Assembly (NCBI GenBank): GCA_963922205.1
Contig: CAWUHX010000289.1
Span: forward strand, 310,001 to 374,000
Origin: Romanomermis culicivorax
Taxonomy: Eukaryota; Nematoda; Enoplea; Mermithida; Mermithidae
Length of the DNA: 64,000 bases
Reading direction: 5' to 3'
The first letter of the stretch is position 1. Each line of letters opens with the position of its first letter. Made by a program: the position numbers and the translations under genes. Shown here one piece after another: positions 47,990 through 63,889 of the stretch. The notes below the pieces were generated by a model that ran no database searches, was not told where the DNA came from, and worked only from the letters and a program-made list of their open reading frames with translations.

Positions 47990-49690
47990 TAAAATTCCAA
48001 TTTTTTAAATTAAAAAATGCGAATTTCGTTGATTTTCCGTTGCAAAATTTTAATTTCGACGGCGAAAATTTTTAATTTCTCCATCATAAACTGTTAATTT
48101 TAATTATTTTTAATTAAAAATTTTGGATTTAGATATTCAAAATTTTTTCATCATTTTTCTTTTAAAAAATTTGAATTTCGACCAAGAAAATTCGAATTTT
48201 CCCATTAAAAATGAAAAATTTCAATAATTTTTCAATGAGAAAATTAAATTTCGACGTAAAAAAATGAATTTTTCCATTAAAAATATGCGAATTTCGATCA
48301 CTTTTCTTCAAAAAAATTTGAATTTCGACGCGTAAAATTTAATTTTTTCGTCAAAAAATGCGAACTTCGATTTTTTTCGTCGAAAAATTTGAATTTTGAC
48401 ATGTGAAATCCGAATTTTTCCGTCAAAAGATGCGGATATCAATCATTTTTTTGTTGAAAAATTTGAATTTCGACGCGTGAAATCCGAATTTTTTCTTTGA
48501 AAAGTGCGAATTTCGATCATTTCTCAATAAAAAATTCGAATTTTTACGGTTAACATTCCATATTTTATATCAAAAAATGTAAATTTTAATCATTTTTCGT
48601 TGAATAATTTGAATTTCGAGGCGTAAAATTCCAATTTCTTTCAATTAAAAAATGCGAATTTCGGTAAATTTTCAATAAAAAATTTGAAATTTCGACGTGT
48701 AAAATTCAAATTTTTCCGTCAAAAAATGCGAACTTTGATTTTTTTCGTAGAAAAATTTGAATTTTGACATGTGAAATCCGAATTTTTCCATCAAAAAATG
48801 CGGATTTCGATTATTTTCCATTGAAAAATTTAAATATAACGTGTGAAATTCACATTTTTCCATCGAAAAACTGCAAATTTTAATCATTTTTTATTAAAAA
48901 CTTTGAATTTCGACTATTGAAAAATGCGAATTTCGATCATTTTCTGTTTAAAAATTGAATTTCAATGAAGGAAATTCATACTTTTTCCAGCAAAAAATGC
49001 AAATTTCAATCATTTTTCGTTGAAAAATTTGAATTTTGAGGCGTCAAATTCAAATTTTTCGTTAAAAAAATACGAATTTCGATCAATTTTCGTTGCCAAA
49101 TTTGAATTTCGATGGATTCAATTCGGAGTTTTTGTCAAAATATGCGAATTTCGATCATTTTTTGTTGAAAAATTTGAATTTCGACCCGTAAAATCCAAAT
49201 TTTTTTTATCAAAAAAATGTAAGTTTCGATCATTTTTCCTTAAAAAATTTGAATTTCGACGTGTAAAATACTAGTTTTTCCCAGAAAAAAATGCGAATTT
49301 CGATGATTTTTCGTTGAAAAATTTGAATTTTGACGTGTAAATTTCAAATTTTCTTTCGAAAAATGCGAATTTCGATAATTTTTTCAATGAAAGATTTGAA
49401 TTTGGACGTGTGAAATTCGATTTTTTTCCGTCAAAAAAATGCGAATCTGGACAATTTTTCGATAGAAAATTTGAATTTCGAGATCAGGCAAATGTGAATT
49501 TCCATAAATTTTCCTCGAAAAAATTCCAAAAAATTTGGAATTTCGATGTTAAAAATTCCAATTTTCAATTTGAAAAATTCAATTTTTCAAAAAAAAAATT
49601 TCAGAAAAATTCAATTTTTCAAAAAAAAATTAAAATTTAAGAAAAAAATACAAATTTTTGTAAAAAATTTTAAAATTAACTAAATTTTAA
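47990..49690. repeat. Array X, forward, between TS2 and TS3
   Basis: Corresponds to the 3' two-thirds of TS2 intron 2, so the tandem duplication that made TS3 starts inside that intron. This explains why TS3 has no exons 1 and 2. Confidence 0.85.
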
Positions 49691-50389
49691 CTCAAAAATC
49701 AAGCAATTTTCGCCCATTTTCAGGCGTTTTCCCACTCCTAACCACAAAACAAGTTTTTTGGAAAGGCGTCGTCGAAGAATTATTATGGTTTACAAATTAT
49801 GCAAATGAGGGCGTCGATCAATTAAAAGAATGTATAGAATAAATCTAAAAAATTATCGTCGAAAAATATCCGAATTTGGGACCAAAACGGATCACGCCAA
49901 TTTCTAGATAATCGAAATTTGAAACATTACGAAGAAGGTTTCAAAAAAAAAAAATAATTAAATTTTAAAATTTTTTCAAATTTTCGAAAAAATTAATTTT
50001 TTTAAATTTTAAATTAAAATTTTTTTTCTTAAATTCTCAAAAATAATCAATTTTTTCAAAATTTTCAGGCGATTTAGGACCAATTTACGGATTTCAATGG
50101 CGACATTTCGGAGCGGAATATCGATCTATGAATACAAATTATGCAAATGAGGGCGTCGATCAATTAAAAGAATGTATAGAATTAATTAAAAATGATCCCA
50201 ATAGTCGACGAATTATAATGACATCTTGGAATCCGTCGGGTAAAAAATCAAAAAAATATTGAATTTTAAAATCAAAAAAAAAAATTCTTTTTTTTTGGTT
50301 TTTAATTTTCAACGATTTTAAATCTAGATTTTGCTTGAAAATAAAAAAACCCATAAAAATAGTCCGAAAACCTAAAAAACGAAAAATCC

Positions 50390-51870
50390 ATGATTTGACG
50401 TCTGCAAGATATGAAAATAAGAGAAAATCACAAAAATCGATGAAAACTCATAAAAATAGTCTAAAAACCTGAAAAATTGAAAAAAAACAAGAAAATGAAC
50501 AAAAATCTACGATTTTACGTCTGCAAGACGTGTGAATAATAGAAGATCACAAAAATCGATAAAAAAAGTATAAAAAATAGTCCAAAACATTCAAAATTTA
50601 AAAAAATGAACAAAAAATCCATTATTTGACGTCTGCAAGATGTGAAAATAAGCGAAAATCTCAAAAATCGACGAAAAACATAAAAAATGGTTTAGAAATC
50701 CAAAAAATGAAATAAATCCCAAAAAATTAGCAAAAAAATCATGATTTGACGTCTGCAAGGTGTGAAAATCAGAAAAAATCTCAAAAATCGATTAAAAAAC
50801 ATAAAATATAGTTCAAAAATTAAAAAAATTACCAAGAAATCAGCGAAAAATTTACGATTTGGCGTCCGCAAAATGTGAAAATAAGAGAAAATCACAAAAA
50901 TCGATAAAAAACACAAAAAATAGTCAAAAAAAACTAAAAATAAGTGAAAAATTCAGGGTTTGGCGTCTGCAAGATGGGAAAATCAAAAAAAAATATCAAA
51001 AATCGATAAAAAAACATGAAAAACTAAAAATTAAGCGAAAAATTTAAGATTTGACGTCTAAAAGGTATAAAAATGAACACAAAATCGCAAAAATCGATAA
51101 ATTAATCACAAAAAAAATTGTCCAGAAACCTAGAAATTTCAAGAAAATCGAAAAAACACGAGAATCAATTGAAAAAAATCCATGATTTGACGCCTGCAAG
51201 CTTTAAAACAGAAAGTCGCAAAAATCGAGAAATAACAAAAAAATTTGAAAAAAGTCACAAATTATTACAAAAATTGATATATTAATCACAAAAAATCGTT
51301 CGAAAACACAGAAAAATAAAAAAAATTCCGAGAAAAATCCATGATTTGACGTCTGCAAGGTATAAAAATTAACACAAAATCTCAAAAATCGAAAAATAAA
51401 TCACGAAAAAATCATTCAAAAATCTGGAAATTATAAAAAAATTTTAAAAAACGAGAAAAATCAGTAAAAAATTATAATTTGACGTCTGCAAGGTATGAAA
51501 ATGGAGAAGGAATCACAAAAATCGGTGAATAAATCACAAAAAAAAAATCGTTCAAAAACCAAAGACTTACAAGATCAGAAAAATTCCTAAAAATTACGGG
51601 TTTGACGTCTGCAAGCTATAAATAATCGCAAAATCGGAAAATAAATCACAAAAAATGGTTTAAAAACATAAAAGTTACAATAAAATTGAAAAAAGCAGAA
51701 AAATCAACATAAAATCCATGATTTGACGTCTGCAAGCTATGAAAATGAACGAAAAATCAACAAAAATCGATGAAAAATCACACAAAAAACATTTAAAAAC
51801 CCATAAATTAAAAAAAGAACAGAAAATTCAATTCAAAAAATCAATCATTTGACGTCTGAAAAGTATAAAA
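50390..51870. repeat. Array Y, forward, in TS3 intron 4
   Basis: About 13 units with TTTGACGTCTGCAAG landmarks (near 50394, 50512, 50624, 50743, 50856, 50958, 51048, 51183, 51342, 51476, 51600, 51721, 51847), twice as many as in TS2. Confidence 0.88.
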
Positions 51871-51959
51871 ATAAACAAAAAATCTGTAAAATAAAAAATT
51901 AGCCAAAAACTTTGAAATCACAGAAAAATGGAAAAACCCCGAATAATCACTGAAAAAAA

Positions 51960-52510
<551 letters not shown>

Positions 52511-52554
52511 TAATTAATTAATTAGCATATATTCTAATTTTTAATTAATTAATT

Positions 52555-53740
52555 TTTTTGATCTTGCTGACGTCAAACCAGTATTTTTCCTGATTTTTTG
52601 AATCAATTTTTTGTTTATTTTATACATCTTGCAGACGTCAAAGCAGCAATTTTCTTGATTTTGTTGATTTTTCTGTGATTTTTGAATCGATTTTTGTTAT
52701 TTTCTGGTTATTTTTTATATCCTGCAGACGTGAATTCGTGAATTTTTTCTTTTCATTGATTTTTTTCTGATTTTTCAATCGATTTTTGCTTTTTTTTCTG
52801 TTCAATTTTTCCATCTTGCTGACCCCAAATCAGTTTTTTAGTTGTTTTTATTGATTTTTTCCTAATTTTTTCAATCGATTTTTGTTTTTTTTTGTTCATT
52901 TTCATACCTTGCTGATGTCAAAAAAATGGATTTTTTGTTCTTATAGATTTTTTAGGATTTATAAATCTATTTTTCTAATGTTCTATTCATTTTTTTCACA
53001 TCTTGAAGATGTTAAATCATGGATTTTTCATTAATTTTTTCGTTTTTAAAATTTTTTTTAATTTTCAGGTTTTTTGGTGATTTTTTAAAAATTTGTTTAT
53101 CAATTTTTATGATTTTATGTTTTTTTCTCATCTTGCTGACGCCAAATCATTTTTTTCATTGACTTTAATTTTTTTTTTGATTTTTGTGTTTTTTTGACGA
53201 TTTTTTTTGTATGATTTTCATCGATTTTTGTGCCTTACAGACGTCAAATCATGCATTTTTTATTTTTTTGTTTTCCTGCTTGTTTTCATTTTTTCGCAAT
53301 TTTTAGATTTTCGGACTAATCTTTATGCTTTTTTCATCGATTTTTGTCATTTTGCGTTTATTTTCTACATTTTTCAGACGTCAAATCTACATTTTTCTTT
53401 GTTTTTATTGTTTCTTCCTTTAATTTTGAATCGATTTATGTTATTTTCTGTTTATTTTTTACATTTTTAGTTGTTTTTTGTTTTTTTTGTAATTTTTGTA
53501 TCGATTTTTATTAATTTTTGTCCAATTAGGTTTTTGTACGATTTTTTTTGTAATTTTTATCGATTTTTGTAGTTTTTTAAATTTACACCTTGCAGACGTC
53601 AAATCAATTAATTTTTGTTGGTATTTTGTTTTTTTAATTTTTTTTGTAATTTTTCAGGTTTTCGGACGATTTTTTGTGCGCTTTTTTATTGATTTTTGTT
53701 ATTTCCTATTATTTTCACTCATTTCTGACGTCAAATCGTG
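52555..53740. repeat. Array Y, reverse, in TS3 intron 5
   Basis: About 11 units with CTTGCAGACGTCAAATC-like landmarks (for example near 52563, 52624, 52812, 53130, 53231, 53368, 53586 and 53718), followed by a T-rich array to exon 6. Confidence 0.85.
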
Positions 53741-54428
53741 GATTTTTCTTTTTGTTTTATTTTCTTTTTAATTTTTTTTGTTTTATTTTCTTTTCTGTTT
53801 TTTCAATTTTTGGTATTTTAGTTTTTTTCTTTTATTGTTTTCAAATTTTTTTCTGTCATTTCCTTTTTATTTTTTCAATTTTTTTCCTTTCTGTTTCTTT
53901 CAATTTTTTTGTTTTTTTCCAATTTTTTCTGTTTATTTTTCTTTATTTTTTCGGTTTATCTTTTGTTTTATTCACTTTTTTTATTGTATTTCTTCAATTT
54001 TTTTTTGTTTTTCAGTCCTTTCTTTTTATTTTTTCAATTTTTTTTCTTTCTGTTTCTTTGAATTTTTTGTTTTTTTTTCAATTTTTTCTGTTTATTTTTC
54101 TTTATTTTTTCGGTTTATCTTTTGTTTTATTCACTTTTTTATTGTATTTTTTCAATTTTTTTTTGTTTTTCAGTCGTTTCTTTTTATTTTTTCAATTTTT
54201 TTTCTTTCTGTTTCTTTCAATTTTTTTGTTTTTTTTTTCAATTTTTTCTGTTTATTTTTCTTTATTTTTTCGGTTTATCTTTTGTTTTATTCACTTTTTT
54301 AATTGTATTTTTTCAATTTTTTTTTGTTTTTAGTCGTTTCTTTTCATTTTTTCAATAGTTTTAATTTGTTTTTTCTTTTTCTTCAGTTTTTTTGTTGTTT
54401 TTTTTACATTTTTCTTCATTTTTTTTAG

Positions 54429-58357
<3,929 letters not shown>

Positions 58358-58512
58358 ATTAAACGAAAACCCAGGCCGTTTCCTAAATTAAAAATTAAAA
58401 GATCGATCGATTCGATAGATGATTTTCGATTTGACGATTTTGAATTATTGGATTATAAACCGTATCCGAAAATTAATATGCAAATGGCCGTTTAAATGCT
58501 TTTTTATGAACT

Positions 58513-58518
58513 AATAAA
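58513..58518 (+). promoter_or_regulatory. Polyadenylation signal behind TS3
   Basis: AATAAA at the same distance from the stop as in TS2. Confidence 0.6.
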
Positions 58519-58549
58519 TTTAAAATTTTAATTTTCATTATTAATAATA

Positions 58550-58990
58550 AGTCTGAAAAACCTAAAGAAATAAGAAAAAAACAGAAAAAAACAAAAAATA
58601 AGTGAAAAATTCAGGGTTTGGCGTCTGAAAGATGTGAAAATCAGAAAAAAATATCAAAAATCAATTTTAAAAAAAGCATAAAAAACTAAAAATTAAGCGA
58701 AAAATTTAAGATTTGACGTCTTAAAGGTATAAAAATGAACACAAAATCGCAAAAATCGATAAATTAATCACAAAAAAATCGTCCAAAAACCTAGAAATCT
58801 TTGGAAAAAATCGAAAAAACACGAAAATCAATTGAAAAAAATCTATGATTTGACGCCTGCGAGCTATATAAATGATATGAAATCACTAAAATCCATATTT
58901 TAATTACATGAAAAATCTTTCAAAAACCAAAAAATTAGAAGAATAAAGCAGAAAAATAGAAAAAAATTCAAGATCTGACGCCATTAAGGT
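58550..58990. repeat. Third partial copy of array Y after TS3
   Basis: Four units with GACGTCT/GACGCCT landmarks near 58614, 58712, 58848 and 58973. The sequence follows that of about 50910-51250 in TS3 intron 4 (shared AATAAGTGAAAAATTCAGGG and AACTAAAAATTAAGCGAAAA). It marks the end, or a further failed round, of the tandem duplication. Confidence 0.8.
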
Positions 58991-59089
58991 TTTTTTCACA
59001 TTTATTACATTTATACATTTTTTTCGCATTTTGATGAATTGGAAATTTTGCAACAACGGCACCAGCATCAAAGCCTTAGATTTTCAGTC

Positions 59090-59830
59090 TTCACGTTCAA
59101 CTTGGATATGAAACATCAAATGTACGGGTTCAGAAGGAAAAACGACGACTACGCTTTTTGCACATCATCGAATTCTCCAGGGGGAACTGATCCCTTTAAG
59201 TGGTCACACTGTAATGGTTCTTGGACATTGGCTGGTGGTGACCTTGCAGAGCCGTGTATCACATGTCAGCACATAACCTGGATTTGAAACATCAAACATA
59301 CGGGTTCCAAAAGAAAAATGAAAACTGCACCTTTCACACATAATCAAATTCGGCTAGGGAAGCGTGATGCCTTCAAATAGTATCTATGTAACAGTTCTCA
59401 GACACTGGCACATAATGACGATACACCAACTGCATAGTTGTGTATCACACACCACAACATTCACCACTGCCTGTCGCAACAAAAGGCCACGTTTGGGCTA
59501 ATAATGTGGACTTGAAACATCAAATGTACGGGTTCAAAAGGAAAACGACGACTACGCTTTTTGTCTTGCAGAGATGTAATGCTTGTGAATGGTTATCATG
59601 TAACAGATCTGGGATATTAGGTGGTAGCAACTCGGCACTGACTGCAGAGACATGTACCACATGTTGCAACTGTCTGCAACACCCATTGCAGCAGAAGAAC
59701 AAGTCTGGCTAACTCAAATTTGAAACATCAAATCTACGGGTTCCGAAATGAAAGCAACGACTACGCCTTCACAGCTCTGTTGAAGAAAAGTGATGCTCTA
59801 GTTACAGTATGCCCGAGCCTCCCTTAACCA
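59090..59830. repeat. Four tandem units of about 180-225 bp (TGAAACATCAAATGTACGGG)
   Basis: The landmark TTGAAACATCAAA.GTACGGGTT recurs near 59108, 59284, 59510 and 59722. In each unit one frame reads LKHQ-x-YGF followed by a K/N-rich stretch, but three of the four then run into stops or lose similarity. Base composition is balanced, unlike the rest of the window. Origin unknown; a decayed repetitive element is likely. Confidence 0.75.
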
Positions 59831-59971
59831 CAAAGGATATTGTAAAAGTTTTTCTCCTTTATAAAATCCTGTTCAGCCCTCATAGCCGGATGGCTCCGGC
59901 ACCGCTGGACTGTGCTAATTGAGGGATTGCATCATAGGCATTAATTTTATTTGCAAAAAAATCAAACCTAC
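59831..59971. other. Non-repetitive, no gene recognised
   Basis: GC-richer stretch (CATAGCCGGATGGCTCCGGC) between the tandem repeat and the aminopeptidase exon. It does not fold as a tRNA by eye, and no continuation of the aminopeptidase is seen. Confidence 0.3.
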
Positions 59972-61303
59972 CAATTTTCCAAAAAAGAAATTACTGATAA
60001 CAATGTATTCGGATCGTAAACAAAAATTTTCAATTGCTCGGTGGTCGTAAGCTGCGTCGTCCGTTTAAACATATCATACTTGATCATTTTGTCCCTGGGC
60101 TGAATAGTATGATTGAGTTTTCCATTCGACAAACTACGCATGTGATAATCACGACCGATAATCACTTCAAAATGGGCTCCGAAATCCGACGCATCAAAAC
60201 ATGGGAAAACTGTTCTAGCAGTGGTGCGTACAAAATTTGCAATCATGAAACTTAAAAATTTTGAGAAAATGTTACATATCTTACAGTATGATCAGGTTAC
60301 ATGATGTGCACCTGCTAGTGATACATATCTTACAGTATGATCATGTTTTATGATGCGCAGGTACAAGTAAAACATATCCTAGAGTATGATCACATTATAT
60401 ATTGTGCAGTTGTAAGCGTTACATATCTTACAGTATGATCACATTACATGATGTGCAGGTACAAATGATACATATCCTAGAGTAAGATATATCACATAAT
60501 GTAAACATTACATATCTTACAGTATGATCATGTTACATGATTTGCATATACATGTAATACATATCCTACGGCATGATCACATTATATATTGTGCAGTTGT
60601 AAGCGTTACATATCTTACAGTATGATTAAATTACATGATGTGCAGGTACAAGTGATACATATCTTACAGTATGATCATGTTACATGATGTGCAAGTACAA
60701 GTAATACATATCCTTCAGTATGATCACATGACATGATGTGCAGCTGCTACTGATACATATCTTATAGTATGTCAAAATCAGCTAGAATCTCAAAAACTAA
60801 TCTTACCTTACTACATTCTTATCCTCATGATCGTAAAAGTCTGCAAAAAACAAGCCGTGGATTTCTTGTCTGTTCATACGTCCACTAAATTCGAACATGA
60901 CTACAAACTCATTTTCGATACCCGCAGGTAGCTTTACGGCCAATTGATCATGCTCCGGGTGATATTTTACATCACTATTTTCTAACTTTTCTTTCAATTT
61001 GTTCACTGTGAAATGAATTTCTGACATTTCCAAACATTTGGCGTTCAATATTAGCCAATCGGTCTTTTGTCGAATTGCGGCGTAAATATCCACAGCACCG
61101 ATGAATTCACCTGTCGTCAAATTTGGTTCTAAACGCAGTCGGTAGAGTGATGGTTGGATGCTCAATGGCAAGGTATCATTGATCCATGGGAATCCTTCAT
61201 ACAATGTTGAGGAGCTGCTTTCGGCATCTTTGAGGCAGGTATCGATGATAAATTCAGATGTCAAACAACAATCAATGCTCAGAATTAGAATTTTTGTGAA
61301 CAT
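59972..61303 (-). CDS. M1-family aminopeptidase, N-terminal part only
   Basis: Two minus-strand exons: 61303-60807 and 60250-59972, joined in phase 2. The start at 61303 gives a possible signal peptide (MFTKILILSIDCCLTS) and lies 7 bp after a TTTGCAG acceptor, so a 5' UTR intron or trans-splicing is possible. PWINDTLPLSIQPSLYRLRL, then GEFIGAVDI and DWLILNA match the N-terminal beta-domain of aminopeptidase N-like enzymes. ARTVFPCFD in exon 2 matches the usual AR-x-x-FPCFDEP, but the preceding TQFEP motif reads NFVRT. These secreted or membrane enzymes trim N-terminal residues using zinc bound by HExxH. Neither HExxH nor GAMEN is found downstream before TS3, so the gene is truncated, or its remaining exons have been displaced. 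Probably non-catalytic as seen. Confidence 0.72.
60255..60785. repeat. About 50-60-bp minisatellite in the aminopeptidase intron
   Basis: About nine units with TACATATCTTACAGTATGATCA followed by TGTTACATGATGTGCAGGTA, alternating with TATATTGTGCAGTTGTAAGC variants. Fills the 556-bp intron. Confidence 0.88.
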
Positions 61304-61310
61304 GATTCTC

Positions 61311-62705
61311 CTGCAAAGTAAAGTCAATTGTTTAAAAAAAGAATATAATAACAATGTATGCATATATTAAAAATTGAAAAAAGTTATTTTAAGAATATAA
61401 TAGTTTTATAAATATATGTAAATTATAATAATTTAGCTAATGTTTAATATTTTTACAGTATAATAAAATTTATAAAATGATAAAATATGATGGTAAATTT
61501 CCTATTTTCAGGTACGATATACTTACTTTAAATATAATAAAAAATAAAAATACATCAAGAAAATCCTGCCATCTATATCAACCAACACCTTTTCTTAATT
61601 GTAAACTGCGACAATATGTAAACTTCACATTAAACAGTTTTAAAACAAAAAAATGAAATATGGTACAAAATAAATTTTTTTTGATATCAATAGGCCATAA
61701 TTTAGAACTTTACAAAATTTTATATGTAACATCTATAATAAGTTTTTTTCAACAATAAAATTTGATAAAAATTAATTTCTAAAATTAAATTAAATTATAT
61801 TAAAATTAATTGATTAAAAAAATTATTTTAATTAATTAATGCTTAGAATTAGAAATTTATGCAAATTCTATCCAAACTATTTCCATTACAGTGCGAAAAT
61901 GCTGCAGTAAGCATTTCTGAAAAATATATTAAATGATTATATGTCAACGGCTAATAACTGCGAAATAAAAGGACGCTATGTAATTCTCGTTGCAATATGA
62001 TTTCAAATGAAATGGTATAGAAGTTACAGGGGAACAGTTGTGCAAATATAATACATCACTTATGAACATAATGCTAAAGTTAAAAGCATTAATTGAAAAA
62101 TAGATTTCATAATGAAGCAACATGTTAACTAATCATAAATCAATAGCATTCTTATGTTCGATTAATAAAAGGAACACTGTTTAATACATAATTAAATATT
62201 ATTTAAATATTTCTAATTAATTTATCTAATTACATATGAGATTATAGGTATATGAATTCATAAATATTCTTTCTTTAAACAAAAAAAAGGAAAATTTTAA
62301 TAATTGTATCGCAAGCAAATTAGATACATGGTCAAAAATTGAAAGAATGTGAAAATTGATTTGCTGATGAATGAAAATTTTCTTTTGAAAAATTGAATTT
62401 AAAATTAGGAACATGATGTAAATTTAGAATTTTGTGATTACTGTATCAATTAGCTCATACCATTGCAGACATGCCCAACTTTTCATGTTATTGTATCCAT
62501 ACATATCGGGACTAGTATATGGTTCAACATATCCTCAACATTTACACAATACATCAATACCAAAAGCTTTAGGTAATACAGCTAACAGCATAGGTAAAAA
62601 ATTCAATGAATCAATGATTTTTATGAATCCGAGCTTGATACACATTGCATATATGTTCCATGACCGGCTCTATTTCATTTTCATGACCATTGCGATATAG
62701 AATTT
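61311..62705. other. AT-rich, no gene recognised
   Basis: Unique AT-rich DNA upstream of the aminopeptidase start. Possible promoter close to 61320-61600; otherwise neither repeats nor coding signal that I can support. A frame at 62434-62700 (+) has no recognisable features. Confidence 0.35.
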
Positions 62706-62714
62706 CCATAATTG

Positions 62715-63080
62715 TTCAAGGGCTTGCTGCATGGCACTGGAGCTGTCCCACCACTGGCCAATGTCAGGGTAGGTGTAACCATCCAGACCAGGGCTCAACA
62801 AAATGGCCAGGTTTGGGACCAGTGGATTGGATGATTCATTAATCCTATGGGTGGAATGTTGCATGTTACCGAATAATATCCCTCACTCCTTGGAGCAACA
62901 GGGGGCCCTGGTAAGGTCACCAGTGTTTAAGGGCTTCCTGGATGGCCCCAGAGCTGTCCCATCACTGGCCATTGTCGGGGTAGGTGTGACCATCCTGACC
63001 AGGGCTCAACAAAAATGGCATGGTTCAGGACCTGTGGATTGGCTGAATCATCAACCCTACACGTGGAATGTTGTATGTTG
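62715..63080. repeat. Two tandem copies of a 210-bp unit
   Basis: AAGGGCTTGCTGCATGGC at about 62718 and AAGGGCTTCCTGGATGGC at about 62928 start matching stretches (GAGCTGTCCCACCACTGGCC, GACCAGGGCTCAACAAAATGG) ending in GTGGAATGTTG. The second copy abuts the DNA polymerase remnant. GC-richer than the surroundings. Confidence 0.85.
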
Positions 63081-63172
63081 CCATACAACAATATGAATTG
63101 ACCATCAAAACCTCCTGAGTTGTGGGCAATGGCTGTAAAATTTTTCCCATCTTTGCTGAAAAATGGAAGCAA
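63060..63172 (-). pseudogene. Family-B DNA polymerase exonuclease fragment
   Basis: The minus strand reads KDGKNFTAIAHNSGGFDGQF and then IL. AHN-x-x-G-x-D-x-QFIL is the Exo II type motif of protein-primed family-B DNA polymerases found in mobile elements (Maverick/Polinton-like or linear-plasmid type) that are common in nematode genomes. A possible acceptor (TTTTTCAG at about 63156) precedes it. No other polymerase motif is visible, and the frame runs straight into the 210-bp repeats. Read as a relic of a mobile element. Confidence 0.55.
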
Positions 63173-63739
63173 TCCTTTAGAAAGTACATTCTAATACACC
63201 GAAATAATTGCAACACATTAGTCGTATACACGTAAGTTTGGTGCATTTTTCAAAAACACTGTATACAGTTTGTTGTAAACTTTTTTCCTAATTTGTTCCA
63301 AAATTATGTAAAACTAACTTTTTTGATTTGATTTTTTATCAAGATGGTCAAGTTTTTGTTGCAAATCTGGCTATTTATATTGATAAATAGTTATAAGATG
63401 ATGACCTCAAAAAACATTTTGTTGAAAAAGATACAGCAAAAAGTAATAATCAAGTTCAAACCTTTTATAGGGACACATACTGTATGTATGCAATATTGTG
63501 TATCGACAATATTGCGAGTAGCCATTAAGGAATCATGATTATCATGGTGATAAATATTTATAATATGCATTGCGTCAGGATCTGAAAAATAGAAAACTGA
63601 ATTTACAAAAATCATTGGAACTTAAAATTTATTAAATTTACTTTAGTGATTATTACTAAAATGTGAACTATTACAATAACAAGAATTTAGAATTTTGTAT
63701 AAATTTCAATTCTATACGTCATATTTGGTTTTCGACATC
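63173..63739. other. No gene recognised
   Basis: AT-rich, non-repetitive. Short frames on both strands have no recognisable motif. Confidence 0.3.
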
Positions 63740-63873
63740 TAAATTTGGCCCGAGATACAAAACAAAGAAATACGATTAGAATAATCAGGTGATCAATTAA
63801 TTGTGAAATATTGTATTAATTTGATCAAAAAATCCAAACAATGGGTTTATAATAAGGACATTGCGGTGGTTAA
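63740..63873 (+). pseudogene. Thymidylate synthase relic (TS4), decayed exon 4
   Basis: 63753-63871 aligns by eye along its whole length with TS1 bases 470-581 (GATCAATT, GAAATATTGTAT, TTTGATCAAAAA, ATAATAAGGACAT shared or nearly so), with small indels that destroy the frame. The preceding TTTGGCCCG matches the start of the exon after a gap of about 40 bp. TS1, not TS2 or TS3, is the closest copy. Confidence 0.75.
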
Positions 63874-63889
63874 TGCATTACATACAAAA

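Noticed and set aside
59870..59930. Possible tRNA or SINE head
   Set aside because: The GC-rich stretch lacks recognisable A and B boxes and does not form a cloverleaf by eye.
62434..62700. 88-codon + frame with mixed composition
   Set aside because: No motif, no splice context, no partner in other repeats. Chance frame in AT-rich DNA is the simpler reading.
63391..63615. 74-codon minus-strand frame near the polymerase relic
   Set aside because: It lies upstream of the exonuclease motif, but I could not identify any polymerase motif in it.
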